DNA of 13,967 bases from contig JAGHBT010000002.1 in NCBI GenBank assembly GCA_021160845.1, positions 1 through 13,967 of the forward strand, in the 5' to 3' direction. Numbering within the stretch: position 1 is the first letter of the stretch; each line of letters opens with the position of its first letter. The position numbers and the translations under genes were made by a program. The notes below the pieces were generated by a model, which was not told the DNA's origin, did no database searches, and was given only the letters and a program-made list of their open reading frames with translations. This stretch comes from a bacterium. GTDB lineage: Bacteria > Krumholzibacteriota > Krumholzibacteriia > Krumholzibacteriales > WJIX01. This document shows positions 1 through 6,033 of the stretch, piece by piece.

Positions 1-188
1 ACCCCAGCGTCCCCCTTTGCCCAGTTATTCCAATCCCCGGCAAGCTGTACCACTCTAGCAGACTCACTTCTAGCACGAAAAGTCACCCTGTGTCCATCTA
101 TCACGGGAGATTCTATCGACTTCTCAATAAATCGCGTGCATGATATAAATAATACCAAAACCGATATAACCAAACTTATTCTAACCAT
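1..188 (-). CDS. Putative lipoprotein with N-terminal CBM48/E-set-like domain (3' end off window)
   Basis: Only the first 62 codons are visible; the gene runs off the left edge. The product starts MVRISLVISVLVLFISC, a short basic-hydrophobic export signal ending in FISC. This is close to a lipobox, with Phe instead of Leu/Val/Ile at -3, so lipidation at Cys17 is likely but not certain. After a linker, residues about 29-59 (VTFRAR, then VVQLAGDWNNW) match the first strands of AMPK-beta glycogen-binding / CBM48-type E-set domains, where G(D/S)(F/W)N.W is the hallmark. The ATG at 188-186 has AAGGGA just upstream and lies 12 bases after the stop of the preceding gene, so co-transcription is expected. 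The preceding gene encodes a second protein with the same N-terminal domain type. Carbohydrate binding is not shown, and the rest of the protein is unknown. Confidence 0.72.
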   Translation of the reverse strand, partial: MVRISLVISVLVLFISCTRFIEKSIESPVIDGHRVTFRARSESARVVQLAGDWNNWAKGDAG

Positions 189-200
189 AATTCCCTTATA

Positions 201-2186
201 TCAGAAACCAAGGCTTGCTTCAAAAGAAATTATCCAACTCTCAGACATTTCTTCTTCGGCTTTGCTCAAAATTTCCAACAATCCCACCTGATTCAAAAAG
301 ATTGATTCTCTAAAAACCCCCTTATCCTCCAGAAATTTCTCCCTTCCATCATAAGTAATGTTGTAATGCCATTTATCAAACACATATGGATTCAAACCAA
401 TCCCGACCATACACCATGAAGAATCGGTGAACCTCTTTCTCAAAGCGATAAATGGATCAATAAACGCTCGCTTACCACTCCAATTCCGGTTATTGTAAAG
501 AGCACTTCGCACATCCGCCAATATATCAACCCCGTTAAAAAGTGAATTATTTTCCACCAGTTTAAATGGAAGAAGTGATCCTATTGGAATCGAATGCTTT
601 ATTTTCATTTCTGTTACTCGATTGGAGAAATCATCCCTTTCACACATGAATAGCAAAGAAATATCCAGGCCGTCCTGATAATAGGAAATCCTGTTTCCAG
701 GGTTTATCTTTCTCACACCTACCCGTGCTTTGTAAACACCAGATGATCTTAAAAAGAGAAGCCGGTTTGAATCAATTCTATCACCTTCCAACCAGAAATT
801 TTTTCTCTGAAGCCAGAAATAATCGGGCGATATGTTTGAATAATCCTCAGAAACACCTTCTACATTCCAATGAAAACCGAAAAATTTCATGCCGGCATCA
901 AATCCCACCGTTTGTCTCAACCCACTTTCCACCCCTTCATTCTCTTTTGAAATACCGTTTCGTCTCTGGCAAGAATAGAAAAACTCTAAATCAGCAACCG
1001 TGAATGACCTCTCTATACCGGCATACATTTTCCAACCCGACTCCCCAATACCACCATTCAAATCGCAGGCTTCATCCAAACCCAAAAGTTTTTCTGTTTC
1101 AGACAAGCAAGTTTTTCCACTTAAATATTCTAATTCAATTAATGTACTGTCGCAAGGTTTACAGACACACAAAACTCCGTGGATATTCACCACTTCGGTC
1201 CCGCTGGAAAAAGATTCCATCTCATTTCGGGGAAAGCCCCACTCGGCATAACGCTTATCATGGCGGAAAAGATAGCGCAAATTAATCCCCGCAATCCTTC
1301 CCCCTAGAGTTGCACCTATAATGTCCGAATCACGCAAGTCCCTATTCCCAAACTGAAGCTGGTCATTATATAACGAATCGTATTCCCCTATTTCAAGACC
1401 ACTCCTGTAGCCTTCAAGTCTTCCCGCGTAAAACACCCTTCCTGAAAATTGTTCCGTCACAGCCACATCTATGTCTATCCCCCTGCAAAACAACCCAAGG
1501 GGGTAATCAAAGGGACCAATAACACCGATTAATTCAAGAGGGTCATTAAACCCCAATTCCCCCATTCGATAAAATGCTCTTACCTTCCATCTACCAACTT
1601 CGCTTAGCGCTTCGGATCGTAAAAGCACAGGGCCGGCGCTTCCATACAACCTGTCACTATCCCATAGCAGGGCGGACGAGAGCCTTAATCTTGTAGTTCC
1701 GGCAATATTTCCATCGAAATCTCCTTTAAGAAAAGTCATAAAACAGTCTTTATCAAAAACAGACATAATTTCAGTCGATAAATCGGTGTTGAGCGACTTC
1801 TTTTGACTTTTAACCCTGAATTCTCCCGAAAAACGCAGCGTGTATTTACCATTTACTTCACTGAAGTAAAAACAGGAATTGCCTTTTTCATCTTTGCATA
1901 AATTATCAGTATCCGGCCTCGATTCCCCATCAACTACATAGACATACCTATGTTTGCCTGGTAATAAAAACAACCGGATTTCATACCTTTCATTGTTCCA
2001 TACCATTTTATCAATTGTGGGATTCCATCCGTTAAAATCTCCTACCAGATAAACTGAAGCCCCGCTGGGGACCAACAAGCTAAAAACTATCTCTTCCCCG
2101 TCAAGAGATACCGCCCCTTCAACCGAAGAACCCGCGAAGGCAAGAACAGCAATAATGAAAACAACCCATTCTCTATAAACCTTCAT
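201..2186 (-). CDS. Predicted outer-membrane beta-barrel protein with N-terminal CBM48/AMPK-beta-like domain
   Basis: 661 residues from the chosen ATG. Residues 1-24 form a signal peptide (MKVYREWVVFIIAVLAFAG). Residues about 31-93 form an E-set domain like AMPK-beta/CBM48: VYLVGDFNGW at 45-54, then LPGKHRYVYVVDG at 75-87. The Trp of the GDFNGW motif is present. However, the positions matching AMPK-beta1 Lys126 and Trp133, which contact glycogen, are Val82 and Ser89 in my hand alignment, so sugar binding is doubtful. From about residue 115 onward the protein has alternating polar/aromatic strands (for example WKVRAFYRMGELGF, INLRYLFRHDKRYAEWGF) and ends in ISFEASLGF. A terminal Phe strand is typical of BAM-inserted barrels. 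A longer reading from 2228 is open, but the start at 2186 forms a TAATG overlap with the upstream stop and puts the signal peptide first. I do not recognise a named family for the barrel. Confidence 0.82.
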   Translation of the reverse strand: MKVYREWVVFIIAVLAFAGSSVEGAVSLDGEEIVFSLLVPSGASVYLVGDFNGWNPTIDKMVWNNERYEIRLFLLPGKHRYVYVVDGESRPDTDNLCKDEKGNSCFYFSEVNGKYTLRFSGEFRVKSQKKSLNTDLSTEIMSVFDKDCFMTFLKGDFDGNIAGTTRLRLSSALLWDSDRLYGSAGPVLLRSEALSEVGRWKVRAFYRMGELGFNDPLELIGVIGPFDYPLGLFCRGIDIDVAVTEQFSGRVFYAGRLEGYRSGLEIGEYDSLYNDQLQFGNRDLRDSDIIGATLGGRIAGINLRYLFRHDKRYAEWGFPRNEMESFSSGTEVVNIHGVLCVCKPCDSTLIELEYLSGKTCLSETEKLLGLDEACDLNGGIGESGWKMYAGIERSFTVADLEFFYSCQRRNGISKENEGVESGLRQTVGFDAGMKFFGFHWNVEGVSEDYSNISPDYFWLQRKNFWLEGDRIDSNRLLFLRSSGVYKARVGVRKINPGNRISYYQDGLDISLLFMCERDDFSNRVTEMKIKHSIPIGSLLPFKLVENNSLFNGVDILADVRSALYNNRNWSGKRAFIDPFIALRKRFTDSSWCMVGIGLNPYVFDKWHYNITYDGREKFLEDKGVFRESIFLNQVGLLEILSKAEEEMSESWIISFEASLGF

Positions 2187-3778
2187 TAATCTCTTATCCC
2201 CCCAAACCATATTCTTGTAAAAAAGCAAATCCGCCTGTTTTTCTCAGACAAGATAGGCTCCCAGTCCTGATTCAGTGCAATCGCGCTAGAATAAGGATTA
2301 AAAGAGCCAAACGAGACCATAAAGAGAAACCTCCGCGATGGCCTGTATTCAAGTGACACACTGTATCTGCTGTCTGTCGATCTGTATAAATAAAGTGAAC
2401 TCCTCAACATCCATAAATCTGAAATATTTATCCAGCCATCGGATAAAAAAGAAATTTTCTCTTCACCGCGGCAGTCATCAACACGGAAGGTAGAAATAAG
2501 CCTGCTGAACTGATTATCATCCTCCATGGTTACAAGATATGAAGATCGCACTCCTTCTCTAACTATAAGTCCTCCGTCCAAGGTAAACCCAGTCTTCAAA
2601 CGCATACGAAGAGTGTTTCTTATGTATTTGTACCCTTCATTGGAATCATAAGAATAAATATCCCCAGCTTTTACCTTAAAGGCCATAGCAAGATGGGGAT
2701 GCCGCCATTGAGAAAGTATATAGCTTTCAACAAGCGAACTTCCTATTTCTCCTTCAGGATTACTGTAATTAATTCCATAATATCTATACCCTGGAATAAA
2801 AAGAATCGAGCCAAGAACGGGATTCTTCAACCTCACACCCTGCACTTCCATTGAAAAAGCTGAATTATCCGGAAAGATATCACTTATCCCATCCTTACCA
2901 AATCCTTTTAAATCAAGTCCATTCAAAGACTTTACATTCAGCTCAAGGAAAGAAACATCTATTTTCTCTGAATATTCCGCCAGCGCCCTAATTCCGTAAA
3001 AATTTAATCCACTACTGAAACCAAATGTTACACCGTTACCTATTTGAATTGACTGTGTTTCGGAAACAGACAAGCCAAAATGCCCTATCTTTTTCCATTT
3101 TAGATTGGCGTTTAAAAGCCTGAAGCTCCCACCCGGATCATTAAAATCAGGTAGTCCCCCGTTGTAATATTCGGGTTTGATTTCTGATATCCTCGCCTCA
3201 GTATAGGATATATCAACCCATCTGCCATTATCGATCCCGGCAATCACTCCCACGGCATTTCCCGTCAGATAAGGAGAATCGTTTGAAACAATCGGTAATA
3301 AAACCATACTCGAACGATAAATTCTTTCTCTAAGATATGCTTTTAGATAAAACTTCTCTCTGAACAAATCTATACCGACATGTCCCTGCTTTAGGTAAAA
3401 CATATTTTTATAATCGAGCGATTCTGCGTCCTTTCTTCCCGTTGAACACTTCAGGAATATGGCAAAGGGCTTAATATTCATTCCCTTTGCCATAAGAACG
3501 ATCTCGTCACTAAGATGAGAATTTTCCAATGTTGCATTCCAGGAAAATGACTGTGAGTTTCTGTAAAGTTCAAGATTGTTTCTATAAATAGCCGACCACT
3601 TGTAATATGAAATTGAATCGGACGGGAAAACCGAACGCGCCGAAAAGAAAGAGAAAAAAAGAATTAGGAAGAAACGGGTAATAACAACCGAAGATACAGG
3701 TATTTCGTATGTATGGATAATAGACCAAATTATTTTAAACCATTTTTTCATACTTTCCGCTATCCCGAAAATTGTCAT
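2186..3778 (-). CDS. Predicted exported outer-membrane beta-barrel protein, function unknown
   Basis: 530 residues. No family recognised. The N terminus has a long basic/polar lead and a hydrophobic core at about residues 31-47 (VVITRFFLILFFSFFSA), consistent with a signal peptide with an extended n-region. The mature part is rich in alternating hydrophobic/polar strands with Tyr, Phe and Arg, such as KQGHVGIDLFREKFYLKAYL and VSLEYRPSRRFLFMVSFGSF, and ends with strand RICFFTRIWF. I read this as a beta-barrel of perhaps 18-24 strands, from pattern alone. The ATG at 3778 lies 2 bases after the upstream stop. A second in-frame ATG at 3751 (residue 10) has GGAAAG very close upstream and could be the true start. 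The stop overlaps the next gene's ATG as TAATG. Both neighbours are also predicted outer-membrane proteins, so they may act together. Confidence 0.75.
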   Translation of the reverse strand: MTIFGIAESMKKWFKIIWSIIHTYEIPVSSVVITRFFLILFFSFFSARSVFPSDSISYYKWSAIYRNNLELYRNSQSFSWNATLENSHLSDEIVLMAKGMNIKPFAIFLKCSTGRKDAESLDYKNMFYLKQGHVGIDLFREKFYLKAYLRERIYRSSMVLLPIVSNDSPYLTGNAVGVIAGIDNGRWVDISYTEARISEIKPEYYNGGLPDFNDPGGSFRLLNANLKWKKIGHFGLSVSETQSIQIGNGVTFGFSSGLNFYGIRALAEYSEKIDVSFLELNVKSLNGLDLKGFGKDGISDIFPDNSAFSMEVQGVRLKNPVLGSILFIPGYRYYGINYSNPEGEIGSSLVESYILSQWRHPHLAMAFKVKAGDIYSYDSNEGYKYIRNTLRMRLKTGFTLDGGLIVREGVRSSYLVTMEDDNQFSRLISTFRVDDCRGEEKISFLSDGWINISDLWMLRSSLYLYRSTDSRYSVSLEYRPSRRFLFMVSFGSFNPYSSAIALNQDWEPILSEKNRRICFFTRIWFGGIRD

Positions 3779-3780
3779 AA

Positions 3781-4680
3781 CTATTCAGTACCCACATCTG
3801 AAAATCGACCGGGCGCAATTTCAAATGATATTCTTTGATGAATATCGCCTCCGCCATCCTGCGAAAATGCGAACGAGGCCCACATAAATCCCCATTTCAA
3901 CCTTACCCCACCGGAGATTGCCTCTTCAGAAAAACCGGCCATCAGTTCCAAAGGCACTCCTGTTTTCAAGCAAAATCCGTAATGATTAATACCCGGATTA
4001 TTCCGGTATCCCCTTTCCCAAGATATAGCAAGGTTCTCCTTAAGAAATAATGTAGCCCCAAATCGTCCACTTTTTTCACCCAAAATATCAGAATCATAAT
4101 CCAGTTTGTCGGATTCACGCAGACCTTCAGCAACATATCTAAAGGAAATAAGGGGAAGTGGTCTTATGATTATTCCGATATCCCCTTTAATATCCGAATC
4201 GTACAACCTTGTTTGTCCACAAGAAGAACATCCGGAGTAAAAATCGAAAGCAAACCGTTCGATTCTAAAATTTACTCCAACTTCAATATAGGTATCGGGA
4301 GTTCCCCTGAATATCTTTTTAGAAAGACCGGCCGCGATACCGTCAACTACTTCATTTTCCTCGTTACTTCTGCTGTACCACAATAATCCAACCCCCAGGT
4401 TCTCTAAAGGAACCGCAACCGCCGCCTTCACCTCTCTTATTTTACTATTAGTGTAGTCAAGGTAGAAAAGGGATTTATCAATATTTGATATGGCGGCGGG
4501 ATTGAGAAAAATTACAGAGACCTCCCCCGGAACTGTCGTAAAAGTGCCACCCATCGCTTCTGACATCGTAGTTTGGAGAGTATATCCTGATGTTGATCCC
4601 GGCCATACCAAGACACAGATCACAACAACAGTGACCAACAAATATCTACCACAGAAATGACTAATTTGCTCCAGCTTCAT
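3781..4680 (-). CDS. PorV/UPF0164-like outer-membrane protein
   Basis: 299 residues. A signal peptide covers about residues 1-32 (hydrophobic core YLLVTVVVICVLVWPGSTSG). The mature N terminus has AMGGTFTTV followed by VIFLNPAAIS (57-65). The NPA(A/G) motif after a short glycine-rich lead is typical of PorV/PorQ, UPF0164 and FadL-type barrels. The remainder alternates short strands and turns, as in small barrels. It is shorter than typical PorV proteins, so I give a superfamily-level call only. A CSSC motif (Cys151 and Cys154) lies between two predicted strands and could form a disulfide or bind a metal. The ATG at 4680 lies inside the 3' end of the PATAN gene (20-base overlap), so translation is probably coupled. 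The signal peptide begins exactly at this start. PorV-type proteins are known partners of type IX secretion, which would fit the sorting-like domains elsewhere in the window, but a role in secretion is inference. Confidence 0.75.
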   Translation of the reverse strand: MKLEQISHFCGRYLLVTVVVICVLVWPGSTSGYTLQTTMSEAMGGTFTTVPGEVSVIFLNPAAISNIDKSLFYLDYTNSKIREVKAAVAVPLENLGVGLLWYSRSNEENEVVDGIAAGLSKKIFRGTPDTYIEVGVNFRIERFAFDFYSGCSSCGQTRLYDSDIKGDIGIIIRPLPLISFRYVAEGLRESDKLDYDSDILGEKSGRFGATLFLKENLAISWERGYRNNPGINHYGFCLKTGVPLELMAGFSEEAISGGVRLKWGFMWASFAFSQDGGGDIHQRISFEIAPGRFSDVGTE

Positions 4681-5152
4681 CCAACCGCTTTAAACCTTCA
4701 AGTAAAAGATGATCCAGTTTGACATCAAGCAGTATATCCTCATTTTCCGTCCTGGAGCCATTGAAATATGCAAACTGTCCCTCTGTCCAGTCCAGGACTG
4801 TGTAAACCACCATCTTTATCTGCTCCTGTATAACCGATACAAGCACTTCGTAATCAATATCCCCTTTTTCTATTAGAATATCGCCAATTCTCTTTTTCAC
4901 GCCATTGTGTCTGCTCTCATTGAGAGCACTGGTTAATTGATTTTCATTAATCAAATTCTTTTCAATGAGAATTTCTCCAACCATCTTCTTTCCCGTATCA
5001 ATTGTAGCATAGATGAGCTCTCCCTTGTCGAAGTACAAACTTGCCACATTGTTAACAGTAATCAGTTTTAATTTACCTGTAAGTTTTGCTATGTTCACCA
5101 TCTGAAAAACAATAGAGGAATCCAGAACGGCAAGGTCCCCACCAAAATCCAT
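4661..5152 (-). CDS. PATAN (DUF4388) domain protein with alpha-helical insertion
   Basis: 163 residues, no signal peptide or membrane segment, so cytoplasmic. Residues about 5-50 (GDLAVLDSSIVFQMVNIAK, then TGKLKLITV and ASLYFDKGELIYA) are the N-terminal half of a PATAN/DUF4388 domain. Residues about 115-155 (VYTVLDWTEGQFAYF) complete it. Between them are two repeated helical units, VGEILIEKNLINENQLTSAL (58-77) and IGDILIEKGDIDYEVLVSVI (89-108), resembling the N-terminal repeats of type II secretion/MshE ATPases. An alpha-helical insertion is a known feature of PATAN domains, first described in the cyanobacterial regulator PatA. PATAN proteins usually act as adaptors in two-component or gliding-type systems. 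No receiver domain is attached here. A strong ribosome site, AGGAGG at 5164-5159, lies 6 bases before the ATG, which overlaps the upstream stop as TAATG. Confidence 0.85.
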   Translation of the reverse strand: MDFGGDLAVLDSSIVFQMVNIAKLTGKLKLITVNNVASLYFDKGELIYATIDTGKKMVGEILIEKNLINENQLTSALNESRHNGVKKRIGDILIEKGDIDYEVLVSVIQEQIKMVVYTVLDWTEGQFAYFNGSRTENEDILLDVKLDHLLLEGLKRLDEAGAN

Positions 5153-6021
5153 TAGTAACCTCCTGAAATAACTGAGCTCTCCCTTTTTACCCTGACCGCA
5201 TTAATTCCTATAGATGTTTGAGAAACAATAACAGCCATAAAGGACAACCCCAAAACCAGCAACAATGAATCTTTCGCTATTTCTCCTAACACAAATTCCG
5301 GAACGATCTTTTGATACACAAGGATCGCAGCTCCCAGGAACTGAATTATTCCAACAATCTTCCCCGTTATTGTAGCCTGGAGAATGGGCCTTCTGTTAAA
5401 TAGATAGAGCAGAGCCAGACCGGCAAAGAATTGAAAATACCGGACTGTCAACAAAATAAGAAGCCATAAGGGAAAATCAGCCCTCATCCACAGAAAGAAA
5501 AATACCGACTCCGTGGATAAAATATCTCCAGTCGGATCAAGCATTAATCCCATTCTTGTTTCCTGAGAATACCTTCGCGCGACATACCCATCGATCACAT
5601 CGGTAAGCGCCGCCAGAAAATATACCACCAGCGCCGCGCACAAGTAACCCTTAAACAACAAAACAAGCATGGGAACAACTGAAATAATACGCACACTTGT
5701 TAAAATATTTGACGCTTGAAAATGCTTCTTCCTTTTCCCATTATTGTCACAAATAAAACGAAGATTCGATAAAACAATCAGGGTATAAAGAAAGATAGAA
5801 GGGGCTGTCCATACAAGAAGACTTTTCCCCAATCCCTTATCAATCCACACTAAAATGCTTGTAGAAACTATTATTAGTATTACGACACACACAAACATTG
5901 TCTTAATTAGAGATGCCCTCAGGATAGGAGAATCCTTAAATACTACCCAGGATTTTCTCGGCCATTTTAAAAATCTTTCGCTTCGAGGTTTTCCTTTGAT
6001 AAAAATCTCCTTTTTATTCAA
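5152..6021 (-). CDS. CDP-alcohol phosphatidyltransferase, PgsA-like, with N-terminal membrane extension
   Basis: 289-residue integral membrane enzyme that transfers a phosphatidyl group from a CDP-lipid to an alcohol in phospholipid synthesis at the inner membrane. The family signature DxxDGxxARx8GxxxDxxxD is complete: Asp141, Asp144, Gly145, Ala148, Arg149, Gly158, Asp162 and Asp166. The core begins at about residue 103 (NILTSVRIISVVPMLVLL), as in phosphatidylglycerophosphate synthases, and a later TGKIVGIIQFLGA resembles the PgsA GK..T..Q segment. The acceptor alcohol cannot be decided from sequence. Residues 1-102 are extra compared with a typical PgsA of about 180-200 residues. They add a basic leader and two hydrophobic segments (about 41-60 and 67-88). 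The start is TTG at 6021, 12 bases after the dikinase stop. Its ribosome site is weak (ACAGG), while a perfect AAGGAG lies inside the frame at 6012-6007, so the true start is uncertain. Confidence 0.9.
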   Translation of the reverse strand: MNKKEIFIKGKPRSERFLKWPRKSWVVFKDSPILRASLIKTMFVCVVILIIVSTSILVWIDKGLGKSLLVWTAPSIFLYTLIVLSNLRFICDNNGKRKKHFQASNILTSVRIISVVPMLVLLFKGYLCAALVVYFLAALTDVIDGYVARRYSQETRMGLMLDPTGDILSTESVFFFLWMRADFPLWLLILLTVRYFQFFAGLALLYLFNRRPILQATITGKIVGIIQFLGAAILVYQKIVPEFVLGEIAKDSLLLVLGLSFMAVIVSQTSIGINAVRVKRESSVISGGY

Positions 6022-6033
6022 ACCTGTTACATA

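Noticed and set aside
725..1285. Several open frames on the plus strand (about 83-93 codons)
   Set aside because: They lie wholly inside the barrel-protein gene on the other strand, have no ribosome site and read as low-complexity Ser/Pro/Phe/Lys shadows.
2187..2228. Longer start for the CBM48-barrel protein
   Set aside because: It would place 14 residues before the signal peptide and overlap the upstream gene by 43 bases. The TAATG start at 2186 is more natural.
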